This document shows positions 56,270 through 64,000 of a stretch of DNA of 64,000 nt, piece after piece. Positions within the stretch are counted from its first letter, which is position 1. Every line of letters starts with the position of its first letter. Both the position numbers and the translations under genes were made by a program. Source of the stretch: Prostheceraeus crozeri (taxonomy: Eukaryota > Platyhelminthes > Polycladida > Euryleptidae). The stretch lies in NCBI GenBank assembly GCA_907163375.1, contig CAJQUW010003082.1:62001-126000 (forward strand). The letters are read 5' to 3'. The notes under the pieces were generated by a model, which was not told where the DNA came from, made no database searches, and worked only from the letters and a program-made list of their open reading frames with translations.

Positions 56270-57860
56270 GCCATCGCTGAGTCCCCCCCCCCTCTGGCAC
56301 GGCAGAGTGTCGTGGTCGGCCGCCGTGGTGCTTCGGGTCTGAGTCCCCCCCCCTGGAACGACGGAGGTTGTAGTCTGTCGTGGTGTGTCGGCCAGGTGGG
56401 TTCACGTTCACAACATGTTCGCTGACTCCCCCCCCCTCTGCAACGACAGAGTGTGAGACTCGGGTAAGTTGGTCCGACCGCCTGGTTGACGTGGGCGACC
56501 GTCTAGGTTGACGTGGGCGACCGCCAGGATTAGTCTTGAGGCTATAGTGTGTGATGTTTTTGGTGCAATCTGCTGAATGTTGGGTTGTAAAATGGGTTGT
56601 TTCGAGTGGAAGGAGTGGTCGGATGAGAAAACGGAGGTCGGATTCGTATTCAGCGTGAAATTCTGCATCGGTAGGGTGAGTTTCAAGTCAATCGGTGAGA
56701 AAACATTTTCAACATTTTTCGAAAAACGACAGAGTTAGAATTTGGGACGTTTTGGTGTGTAGCGTCAAAACGAAGCATCGGATGAGAAAACGGAGGTCAG
56801 ATTCGGATTCAGCGTGAAATTCTGCATCGGTAGGGTGAGTTTCAAGTCAATCGGAGAGAAAAAATTTTCGGCTGACGTCCCCCCCCCCTGGACAGCTTGC
56901 TTCGATTTTGGCTTCCAGTGGACGGATTTTGTCGTGCGATAGCTCGTTTGAAAGCTAAGAGTGAGACAAATTCAGTGAAAGAATCGGCTTGTTCCTATCT
57001 GTCTTCGTTCAAAAGTTAGAGCGGTTACAAGATTTTAGGTCGGAGCTCGCTCACCTGAAAAAATCCTATGTGTCAGAGTGGCTTTGTATGGGTAAAATTT
57101 TGAAAATTTTCCAAAGTGTGGAATTTCGACCTGGGACCGTCACCAAAACATTTTTCATCAAATTTCACTGACCTCCCCCCCCCCGACAGCAATCTTCTAA
57201 CTTTGGTTCTAGTGGACGGATTTTGTCTTACAGCTACTCGTTTGAAAGAGGAGAAAAAACTGCTCGACAACATTTTTTTTGCGAGTCAATCGGACCAGCC
57301 GTTCAAAAGTTAGAGCGGTTACAAGATTTTAGGTCGGAGCTCGCTTACCTGAAAAAATCCTAAGTGTCAGAGTGACTTTGTATGGGTAAAATTTTGAAAA
57401 TTTTCCAAAGTGTGGAATTTCGACCTGGGACCGTCACCAAAACATTTTTCATCAAATTTCACTGACCTCCCCCCCCTCTGGACAGCTAGCTTCTAACTTT
57501 GGTTCCAGTGGACGGATTTTGTCGTGCGATAGCTCGTTTGAAAGCTAAGAGTGAGACAAATTCAGTGAAAGAATCGGCTTGTTCCTATCTGTCTTCGTTC
57601 AAAAGTTAGAGCGGTTACAAGATTTTAGGTCGGAGCTCGCTCACCTGAAAAAATCCTAAGTGTCAGAGTGACTTTGTATGGGTAAAATTTTGAAAATTTT
57701 CCAAAGTGTGGAATTTCGACCTGGGACCGTCACCAAAACATTTTTCATCAAATTTCTCTGAACGAGGGGGGGAGGGGGGGAGTCAGTGAAATTTGATGAA
57801 AAATGTTTTGGTAAAGGTTCCAGGTCGAAATTCGGAAGTTTTAAATTTTTCAAAATTTTC
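56270..57860. repeat. C/G-tract repeats with about 295-bp tandem units and a terminal palindrome
   Basis: Runs of 7-10 C occur at least six times (56285, 56345, 56430, 56880, 57175, 57468). TTTCGACCTGGGACCGTCAC recurs at about 57124, 57418 and 57714, spaced 294-296 bp; an earlier pair of TCTGCATCGGTAGGGTGAGT is about 158 bp apart. At the right edge the unit meets its own inverse around GGGGGGGAGGGGGGG (57766-57780). No gene is supported. Confidence 0.85.
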
Positions 57861-58068
57861 ACCACACTGGAGCTCTCACACTTAGGAATTTTTTCACTTG
57901 TGGCATGTTACATGGACATGTGCTGACGGACCAACTTCCCGTGGTCATATGAGAATGGTTCAGGTGTCATATTGTAAAGAATGATGAGACGAATCGTTTG
58001 CAACAAACCGCATGTCGCTACGATGAATACTTTCGGAGATAGAGCCATTTTAAGTTTTCTTCCGAGCA

Positions 58069-58076
58069 TATATAAA
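58069..58076 (+). promoter_or_regulatory. TATA box upstream of the 380-aa gene
   Basis: TATATAAA about 25 bp before TCACTTCATC, an initiator-like sequence also seen as TCATTTCA/TCATTCAA behind the other three TATA boxes of this locus. A possible donor GAG|GTAAGC at 58118 suggests a 5' leader intron before the ATG at 58686. Confidence 0.6.
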
Positions 58077-58685
58077 CCCCCGACAACGTAAGTCTGATCA
58101 CTTCATCGAAAGACGAGGTAAGCGCCGGTCGTCGCTCTGAGCTCCCGATATCGGGTGTTTCAAAGGACTCTATCTTTTGAAGTAGGCAAGCTATCTTGTT
58201 ACTTCAAAGTTTGTATGATAGAGTTTGATAGTGTCTTTACTACTGATAAAATTTTTTAAAAGTAGTATGAGTAGTAAAATGCGGAATTTTTTAAAAATTC
58301 TTAATTTTCACTTTTTTCAAAGTTTTAACATATAGACTAAGGTTTTCAAGTATCCTGAGTTCAAATCTGCTATCAGATTTGAAATTCAACTAATTCTAAG
58401 GCAGCTTTGAGGGGTTAGATCCCAGCTACTGATCACTACCTTTGACTCGGCGTTCCTGTTACCACTTCGGGGCAGTGACAATGATGTCTTCAGCTGTAAA
58501 GAGCGGGTATCGGGGAAGATCTCTCACTTCCCTAGTGATCAGTACAAGGCCTTCGGGCTGTCGACGGGATCGAGTGCCACTCACTACACTCTTTAGGAAT
58601 ATGACTGTACTACATGATTCCAAACTTATACAAATTTCATTATCTTACAACTATTAACGATAAAAACAGAAAGTACCATATCAAA

Positions 58686-59828
58686 ATGTCTGTGTGCGGT
58701 CGTATAAATCGCAGTGCGGACGCCAAGACTCATGTCAAGAAGGCGGGCACCGGCCACATGATTATCTTGAATAGGGTTGCGTGCGCGAAGTGTAGAGTGC
58801 TGAAGGGTGATGAGGATGAGGCGCGTTTTTACAGAGTGCATGCTGACTGTAGTGGTGGTTTAGTGACTGATTTGAGATTTACGCAGTTGATTGTGGAAGA
58901 GAGGGAGCGAATGTTGGCGATCGAGCGAGAGGGTAAGGTTGAGAATTTTGTTGAGAATGTTGTTGAGAATGATGAGTTGGCGAGAGCGGTTGCGTCGTCG
59001 GAGGGTGAGATTGGGCGAAAGAGAGTGCTTGAGAGTGATGATGAGGATGATGTGGATTTAGATAGGGAGCGTGTGAGGAAGCGTGTGAGGAAGTTGAGAT
59101 CTTCGTCATCGGAGGTGTCAAACATCGTCATCACCGACCCCCCGAAGAGCTCATCTTCCCCAAAAGTGAAGAGTGGTGGGATTCGTGTGCAGTCGGCGAG
59201 GTGGTTGAAGGATGAAGAGAAGAGGCATGTTTCGCAGCAGATGGCGCATGATTTGTTGGTGAATAAGTATGAGAGTTTGAAGAAAGTGAAGGATGAAGTT
59301 GTGAAGGAGTTGGATGAGTTAAAAAAGAAGGAACTGAAGTCGAAGGAGGTGGCGGATGAAAACATTAGAATGAGGCGTTGTGTGACTGATTTGAAGAATA
59401 AGACGCGAGAGTTGGAAGAGAAGAATGATGAGTGTGAGAAGAGGGCGAGTGCTGCGGAGAGAAGAATGAGAGATGCAGAGGCGAAGTTTGAGGAGATGAT
59501 GAAGGAGATGAGTGTGTTGAGAGCGAGGAATGTTGAGTTGGAGAGGACTGTGGCTCGGCGGGGTGATGAGAGGCAGGCGTATGAGAAGTTGGAGCGCATG
59601 AGGGATGAGTGGAAACGTGTGAATGAGGATCGTTTGTTTGAGTTTCACATCCCTATTCGGGATAATCATTTGGCCGGCGAAGTACTCGTCAATCAAAGTC
59701 TCGACGAGTCCATCCTATGTTACAATGGTCATCCCACGAAAAAGTGTCTCCATGCCAGCCTGAGAATGCGCGGCCATCTACACAAATTTTCGATTCGGAA
59801 ACGCGCGAGACTACCAAAGGATGACTAA
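58686..59828 (+). CDS. Acidic/basic coiled-coil protein, 380 aa, unknown
   Basis: Starting at the ATG in ATCAAAATGT context rather than an upstream ATG at 58614. Residues 1-60 contain Cys and His that could bind zinc (CGRINRS, CAKCRVLKG, HADC). A Ser/Asp/Arg-rich segment follows (about 115-160: LESDDEDDVDLD then RKRVRKLRSSSS), then a long coiled coil (about 185-320). The last 60 residues differ in composition and match, at protein level, the antisense translation of the first part of the same gene (PIRDNHLAG versus PIQDNHVAG). A GT-AG intron begins 4 nt after the stop. I do not recognise the family; nuclear regulatory or structural roles are guesses. Confidence 0.7.
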   Translation: MSVCGRINRSADAKTHVKKAGTGHMIILNRVACAKCRVLKGDEDEARFYRVHADCSGGLVTDLRFTQLIVEERERMLAIEREGKVENFVENVVENDELARAVASSEGEIGRKRVLESDDEDDVDLDRERVRKRVRKLRSSSSEVSNIVITDPPKSSSSPKVKSGGIRVQSARWLKDEEKRHVSQQMAHDLLVNKYESLKKVKDEVVKELDELKKKELKSKEVADENIRMRRCVTDLKNKTRELEEKNDECEKRASAAERRMRDAEAKFEEMMKEMSVLRARNVELERTVARRGDERQAYEKLERMRDEWKRVNEDRLFEFHIPIRDNHLAGEVLVNQSLDESILCYNGHPTKKCLHASLRMRGHLHKFSIRKRARLPKDD

Positions 59829-59832
59829 CTTG

Positions 59833-59893
59833 GTAAGTGAAAAAGTAAATAAGATAGTATATCCTATTCTAATACATATCATTTTCATTGCAG
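59833..59893 (+). other. Probable short intron after the stop codon of the 380-aa gene
   Basis: Donor TG|GTAAGTGAAAAAG and acceptor TTTTCATTGCAG|ATC, 61 bp, the same size class as the two introns of the polymerase gene nearby (67 and 59 bp). It would lie in the 3' leader, or join an alternative short frame. Confidence 0.6.
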
Positions 59894-59929
59894 ATCTTTG
59901 CCCGCCTTCACCACCCCATCACGTCACTC

Positions 59930-60071
59930 CCGAGAACGAACCATCGGCTCTCTTAAGGGCCACCTAGGGGCAAGACATGATAGAACCTCCACGCGGTTTG
60001 CCCTGGGCAGTCTTCGGACTGGCGAATACTATCATTAAGTTGAAACTGCTATCAGTCAACTTGAACGTTGC
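59930..60071 (+). promoter_or_regulatory. Histone-type 3' end block, copy 1
   Basis: Stem-loop GGCTCTCTTAAGGGCC at 59946-59961 (6-bp stem, 4-nt loop), followed by ACC as in histone mRNAs, then CAAGACATGATAGAA at 59971, a purine-rich block in the place of the histone downstream element. Further hairpins: CAGTC-TTCG-GACTG (UUCG tetraloop) and AAGTTGA..TCAACTT. Nearly identical to copies 2 and 3. Confidence 0.75.
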
Positions 60072-60086
60072 GTCGCGTTAGAGGGG

Positions 60087-60093
60087 TATATAA
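60087..60093 (+). promoter_or_regulatory. TATA box of the 88-aa gene
   Basis: GTATATAAACC; repeated CATTT initiator-like units 25-35 bp downstream; the ATG at 60126 implies a very short leader. Confidence 0.7.
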
Positions 60094-60125
60094 ACCACTG
60101 CCTCTCATTTCATTTCATTTCAATC

Positions 60126-60392
60126 ATGCAGACGCCGAACAGTCAAGTCAGCTCTCCTCGCGGACCGCAGTTAAGGCCGCGAAATTTATTTGAGGAGTTT
60201 GTCAGGCTAGAGGAGCAAGACAGAGTTTTTAATAATCTTGCTCGGATTGGCAATCCGATGACAGCAACTGCTGTCAATCCAACGGAATGGCGCTACATTC
60301 CACTTTTTAGCCATGTGCCAGTTAGTGTGGAAGTCGACAGTGCTACCAAAGAGAGAGTCAAAGACTCTCTCAGCAGAATTGTTAGGGTGTAA
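60126..60392 (+). CDS. 88-aa protein, unknown, histone-type mRNA 3' end
   Basis: Compact gene: TATA box 33 bp before the ATG, and a histone-like stem-loop 29 nt after the stop. The product has a Pro/Ser/Arg N-terminus (TPNSQVSSPRGPQLRPRN), then a helical acidic part (LFEEFVRLEEQD) and a possible strand region (WRYIPLFSHVPVSVEV). It is not a histone and I know no homologue. Size, promoter and 3' end match the 84-aa neighbour, so the two are likely co-regulated. Confidence 0.7.
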   Translation: MQTPNSQVSSPRGPQLRPRNLFEEFVRLEEQDRVFNNLARIGNPMTATAVNPTEWRYIPLFSHVPVSVEVDSATKERVKDSLSRIVRV

Positions 60393-60399
60393 GATGACG

Positions 60400-60545
60400 T
60401 TACTCCCGAGAACGAACCATCGGCTCTCTTAAGGGCCACCATGGGGCAAGACATGATAGAACCTCCTCGCGGTTTGCCCAGGGCAGTCTTCGGACTGGCG
60501 AATACTATCATTAAGTTGAATCTGCTATCAGTCAACTTGAACATT
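60400..60545 (+). promoter_or_regulatory. Histone-type 3' end block, copy 2
   Basis: Stem-loop GGCTCTCTTAAGGGCC at 60422-60437, ACC, then CAAGACATGATAGAA at 60447; the TTCG hairpin follows. Only a few substitutions relative to copies 1 and 3. Confidence 0.75.
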
Positions 60546-60610
60546 ATGCAGTCGATTGCCATCCCTGAAGCATTCTGATTCGCTGTTGAGCAATTCATTG
60601 TTGAAAACCC

Positions 60611-60617
60611 TATATAA
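60611..60617 (+). promoter_or_regulatory. TATA box of the 84-aa gene
   Basis: CCTATATAAGCC with CTCATTCAA about 28 bp downstream and ATG at 60659. Confidence 0.7.
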
Positions 60618-60658
60618 GCCAGAAGATTGTAGCGCTTCTCATTCAATTTGAAGTCACG

Positions 60659-60913
60659 ATGGAAGCGACATCTACCCACAACATTCCCGTCTTCACTGAT
60701 GAAGACAACACTATTCCCGAGTTCATCATCCTCGACGAGTGGGATGAAGAGGATGAGAAGAAGGGGAAGATTAAGAAGATCATTTGGACGGATGAGGTAT
60801 GGACTCCGAATACCACCCGCATCCGAAAGGTGCCAGATGCACCAGTACGACCTCGGCGGTATAGGGTCTATGACAACCTAACCGTCATACCCATTGACTA
60901 TTCCAGTCAATAG
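60659..60913 (+). CDS. 84-aa acidic protein, unknown, histone-type mRNA 3' end
   Basis: TATA box 42 bp upstream, histone-like stem-loop 31 nt after the stop. The middle is strongly acidic then basic (LDEWDEEDEKKGKIKKIIW), the C-terminus is Arg/Pro-rich (APVRPRRYRVYDN). No similarity to the 88-aa neighbour despite the near-identical 3' blocks. No known family recognised. Confidence 0.7.
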   Translation: MEATSTHNIPVFTDEDNTIPEFIILDEWDEEDEKKGKIKKIIWTDEVWTPNTTRIRKVPDAPVRPRRYRVYDNLTVIPIDYSSQ

Positions 60914-60924
60914 TCAACTTAATT

Positions 60925-61072
60925 GACACCGAGAACGAACCATCGGCTCTCTTAAGGGCCACCATGGGGCAAGACATGATAGAACCTCCACGCGGTTTGC
61001 CCTGGGCAGTCTTCGGACTGGCGAATACTATCATTAAGTTGAATCTGCTATCAGTCAACTTGAACGTTGCAA
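60925..61072 (+). promoter_or_regulatory. Histone-type 3' end block, copy 3
   Basis: Stem-loop GGCTCTCTTAAGGGCC at 60945-60960, ACC, CAAGACATGATAGAA at 60970, TTCG hairpin and AAGTTGA..TCAACTT stem as in copies 1 and 2. Confidence 0.75.
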
Positions 61073-61400
61073 ATGAAGTTCGGTGTAATACTTCCTTTCG
61101 ACGGGCGTTCCTGTAAAGGGCGGCGGTGAAACCCGTAGCTATGTATACCGCAAGGGACATTCGGCAATGGTCAATCTTGTTAAACCTCTCTGCGTCATGT
61201 TTGCAAGTGATTGCCTCTGTCTCAACGCAGTATGCATTCGCGTCAGGGCGACATTTAGCCAACTGTCGAAGGTTGCCTAAAACTTTCCATTGCATACGTT
61301 ATGAGAACCATGAGTTCTACCTGTCTCTATCAATGAGACGAATTGATGAATGGAATGAAATGGGAGGACACTCACGCGCCACACGCAACATAACACACTT
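61073..61400. other. No clear gene
   Basis: A 95-codon rightward frame (61126-61413) lacks the TATA box and the stem-loop of its neighbours and runs into a repeat, so I do not call it. Confidence 0.4.
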
Positions 61401-61401
61401 C

Positions 61402-61812
61402 TCTCTTCCGTAGTCTAACAAGCTCTTTACACATGGATCGCAGTCGATTGCTATCCCTGTATCAGAAGTGTAAGCTATCTTAATTTATTTGACACTATTT
61501 CATCTACCATCATCGTCCATATGAAATGTTTTAAGATTTACAAGTTAGACTAAGCGTGCTACTATTTCCAAATGAAAAAGTATACATGGTTAAATCATCC
61601 ACTTAAGCCCATCCGTAGTCTAACAAGCTCTTTACACATGGATCGCAGTCGATTGCTATCCCTGTATCAGAAGTGTAAGCTATCTTAATTTTATTTGACA
61701 CTATTTCATCTACCATTATCACCCATATGAAATGTTATAAGATTTGCAAGTTAAACTAAGCGTGCTACTATTTCCAAATGAAAAAGTATACATGGTTAAA
61801 TTATTCACTAAA
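61402..61812. repeat. Direct duplication of about 207 bp
   Basis: CCGTAGTCTAACAAGCTCTT begins at about 61408 and again at 61615; both copies run through GCAGTCGATTGCTATCCCTG to AAAGTATACATGGTTAAAT with few changes. Part of it (CAGTCGATTGC.ATCCCTG) also follows histone-type block 2 at 60551. Confidence 0.85.
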
Positions 61813-61866
61813 ACCCCATTCAAGTAAGTCAGTATGAAAGCAAAGATAATACGAAATAAACATTTA

Positions 61867-62304
61867 TTATGGCATGTATTTCAAAAGGTCTTCATCGTCA
61901 ATATCGTCCCAGAGTCTGGCTTCACATAGATCACAAAAACAGTTGAGCTGCTTTAAACGTTCTTCTGCAGCGTCCCTCACTTTCTCAATGTACGCCCACT
62001 CCGCCACGGTTCGCGGTTGGGAGTTAGGGGTGTACCACTCCCATATTTGATGCAAGTGCGACTTGCTGGTCATCTCCATCACCCCTTCGGCATCATATTG
62101 TAAATATTTCCACCGTATGCCTGTTAGGTCGGGCAACTCCTCTTCATCCTCCTCCGATAATGATAACTTTCGTATATTGTCCAGTCGGTACACCTTCTCC
62201 ACCTTCGCCTTTCTTGGTGCATTTGGTGTAACGAGCACCTTTGCTGATGTACATGGAGAGGAGAACTCCAATGCGGTATTTGGTGTTGTTGGAGGACTTG
62301 TCAT
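61867..62304 (-). CDS. 145-aa acidic protein, unknown
   Basis: Leftward gene with a Ser/Thr/Pro N-terminus, an acidic patch (LSLSEEDEEELPDLTG), a Trp-rich middle (HQIWEWYTPN) and a Cys-containing acidic end (CFCDLCEARLWDDIDDEDL). AATAAA overlaps the stop codon, so this gene uses ordinary polyadenylation, unlike the three rightward genes. It is divergent from the polymerase gene with about 290 bp between starts. I see no LxCxE motif. Family not recognised. Confidence 0.7.
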   Translation of the reverse strand: MTSPPTTPNTALEFSSPCTSAKVLVTPNAPRKAKVEKVYRLDNIRKLSLSEEDEEELPDLTGIRWKYLQYDAEGVMEMTSKSHLHQIWEWYTPNSQPRTVAEWAYIEKVRDAAEERLKQLNCFCDLCEARLWDDIDDEDLLKYMP

Positions 62305-62417
62305 GTTGTCTTTGAAATGCTGACTTTGAATAATGATAACTTTAACATTTTTCTAATTCTTAAGTATACACAAGCAGCCAATCAGAATGAACATCCAATG
62401 AATGAAGAGAATGAAAG

Positions 62418-62425
62418 TATATAAG
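62418..62425 (+). promoter_or_regulatory. TATA box of the polymerase gene
   Basis: GTATATAAGC; TCATTTCACTC initiator-like sequence about 25 bp downstream; a leader of about 150 nt precedes the ATG. Confidence 0.65.
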
Positions 62426-62597
62426 CAAAGTGACATTCGTGTCATTTCACTCTGTCTTTGAGACGCATAAGTGAACGGTTGTCTAGCGAATTCTGTTATT
62501 ATTTGAGGCGTGCAAGTGAATTCCAAATTTGAGACGTATTATTTGAGTGAAGTCTCTATCTTGTTGAAGTATCAAGCTTAAACATAATTTCGTTGAA

Positions 62598-64000
62598 ATG
62601 GTAAGTTGAAAATTTCTTCACTCATCTCCCTCAAACGTGTGGCTAATAGCATCTTCCTCAATTTCAGGCATCAACTTCATCACCAACACCCTCCCTTCTC
62701 GAGGAAAGTTTAGAGTTGTTGAGTCAAAGTAGGTTGTAACAATACACTGAGACTTGAACAGAGATGATAGAATGATTTCTCTTTCAGGTGATGTGAGTTC
62801 CAGCTCAGGACTCTCGCGACAAGGCAACGAGTGGGAATGTGCCGACTGCGGACATATGTTTACAAGGAAGCACAGTCTCCTTCGACACATCAAACAACGT
62901 GTGTGTCAACGCAAAGCGGCGTCAATCTCCGGAGGTGAAGTTGATTCTGACGATGACATCTCCTTTCCTTGCGATTTGTGCCCTCTTTCTTTTGATAGTC
63001 ACTTTCAGCGATCTTCGCACAGACTTCAACACACGCATGCAAATGATCACTACACCAACGGTACCTCTACCATCTCCCTCATTAATGTTTCCCATAATAA
63101 TTTAGTACGCGACTACTGCATGGAGTCCAATACTCAAATAGTAGATTTTCCTGAGTGGCTCCTTCAAAATTCAAACATTATCGAAGCGCTCTTCAACAAT
63201 TTAGACAATTTTAGAATGAAGGCGCTCATCTACCTTAAACTAAAATATATTAAAATAGATTTTCAAACGGGTCAAGTGACGGAGAGAATACAGTTTCATG
63301 TTCCTTCCTCTTCCGCAACCGAAGTTGTAGACTGCGAGTCTTGGCTAAATTTTCACATTCAATGTTTAAAATCAAATGTAGATAAATTCAATCAACGCGA
63401 CAGCGCTCTCATTTTTGATGGTGTGGACTCAGCCATATTCAAAATTTCCCTATTAGAAAGTCATGCAGCTCGAGGCACATTTAAACTACCAAAAACGTTG
63501 TATAATAAGAAAGCTGTCATCAATGTTGATTGTAAATCACAGTGTTTCAAATATGCAGTCCTATCCATCCTTCACTATAATGATATCAACGCGCATCGAG
63601 ATCGCATCTATAGCTATAGACAGTGGGAGGATGAACTAGACTTTGAAGGTTGTGATAGTAACAACATGAAAATCAAAGATGTAGAAACGTTCGAAAAACA
63701 TAATAAGATTAAAATTGTCGTTCACGTGTGGGAGAAGGGGTTGAAGGGTGCCCGCTATAATTCACGTTCAACTTGTTATGAACGTGTAGTCAACCTCTTA
63801 TTAGTAAAACAAGATGATAGCGAGGAATGGCACTACTGTGGTATTCCCAAAATCTCTCGCTTGTACACTCACTTGGGGCACTCTAAAAGAGGTGAACATT
63901 TTGTATGCGACCGCTGCATCCGCTCCTTTTGGAGTAAAGATAAATTTGAAACTCACTATGAATGGTGCAAGCGAGGTAAATTACAAATGGAACGCATGCC
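62598..64000 (+). CDS. polB: Polinton/adintovirus-type DNA polymerase, N-terminal part, spliced (runs off right edge)
   Basis: Exon 1 is just the ATG (62598-62600). Intron 62601-62667 (GTAAGT..TTTCAG), exon 62668-62728, intron 62729-62787 (GTAGGT..TTTCAG), then an open frame to the edge; together they read without a stop, at least 425 codons. Visible: C2HC finger WECADCGHMF..H (39-61), C2H2 finger FPCDLC..H, an N-terminal module with CFKYAVLSILHYN and the IYSYRQWEDELDFEG block, HYCGIPKISRLYTHL, and finger FVCDRCIRSFW..H..C. This order is that of the N-terminal half of Polinton polymerases; exonuclease and polymerase motifs must lie beyond the window. The same module is in the polymerase at the left end, but sequences are strongly diverged. 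Confidence 0.85.
62601..62667 (+). other. Intron 1 of the right-hand polymerase gene
   Basis: GTAAGT donor directly after the ATG, acceptor CTCAATTTCAG; 67 bp. Confidence 0.7.
62729..62787 (+). other. Intron 2 of the right-hand polymerase gene
   Basis: GTAGGT donor, acceptor TTCTCTTTCAG; 59 bp, with an in-frame stop just inside the donor so it must be removed for the long frame to be made. Confidence 0.7.

Noticed and set aside
58829..59599. 256-codon leftward frame opposite the 380-aa gene
   Set aside because: Ser/Phe/Thr-rich antisense of a GA-rich coiled-coil gene; the rightward frame has the promoter and 3' signal. Its small 58626-58841 counterpart is mentioned only for the inverted similarity.
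60293..61295. Leftward frames through histone-type blocks 2 and 3 sharing a peptide (FASPKTA.GKPRGGS)
   Set aside because: They reflect the repeated 3' block; the block makes better sense as an RNA signal in the other direction.
61867..62304. Adintovirus 'oncoid' with an Rb-binding LxCxE motif
   Set aside because: The Cys-rich end reads CFCDLCE; no L-x-C-x-E is present, nor in the three neighbouring proteins.

Overview
The window is a stretch of invertebrate (metazoan) nuclear genome with virus-like DNA at both ends and a transposon graveyard between. Animal origin is inferred from the mix of repeats: Tc1, mariner, Merlin-like, hAT, Penelope-like and non-LTR elements, a tRNA-derived SINE and a 44-bp satellite. 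I cannot name the species. No ordinary host protein gene is recognisable.

Positions 1 to about 14.7 kb hold a very AT-rich Polinton/Maverick- or adintovirus-like element. Leftward genes are a protein-primed family B DNA polymerase (cut by the left edge), a packaging ATPase, a zinc-finger protein and an adenain-type protease. Rightward genes are a coiled-coil protein with a phage-fibre-like N-terminus, a 57-aa protein, two small hydrophobic virion-type proteins, the major capsid protein and a phospholipase A2-integrase fusion. The zinc-finger and protease genes are frameshifted, the fibre-like gene has an early stop and the integrase D-E spacing is short, so this looks like an ageing integrated copy. 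A family of short GC-rich palindromes is scattered through it, both between genes and in frame inside genes.

Positions 14.7-17.8 kb are one broken hAT element with a target-site duplication, carrying a foldback element and a LINE 3' fragment. Positions 18.8-25.65 kb are about 156 head-to-tail copies of a 44-bp satellite in unbroken register, ending in a tRNA-SINE. A second copy of that junction, with one decayed monomer, lies at 26.4 kb. From 26.6 to 55 kb there are only transposon remnants: Merlin-like, Penelope-like, a DDE-like family, a large inverted-repeat element, a LINE with a nested mariner, and a Tc1 element whose transposase is split by a small MITE with a perfect 8-bp duplication.

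Positions 56.2-57.9 kb are C/G-tract repeats. From 58 kb to the right edge lies a second, compositionally different virus-like locus: three TATA-driven genes, each followed by a nearly identical ~140-bp block that starts with a histone-type 3' stem-loop and a purine-rich element; an acidic leftward gene with a normal AATAAA signal; and a spliced gene whose product matches the N-terminal part of a Polinton-type DNA polymerase and runs off the right edge. The histone-like 3' ends on non-histone genes and the in-frame palindromes of the left element are the two most unusual signals.
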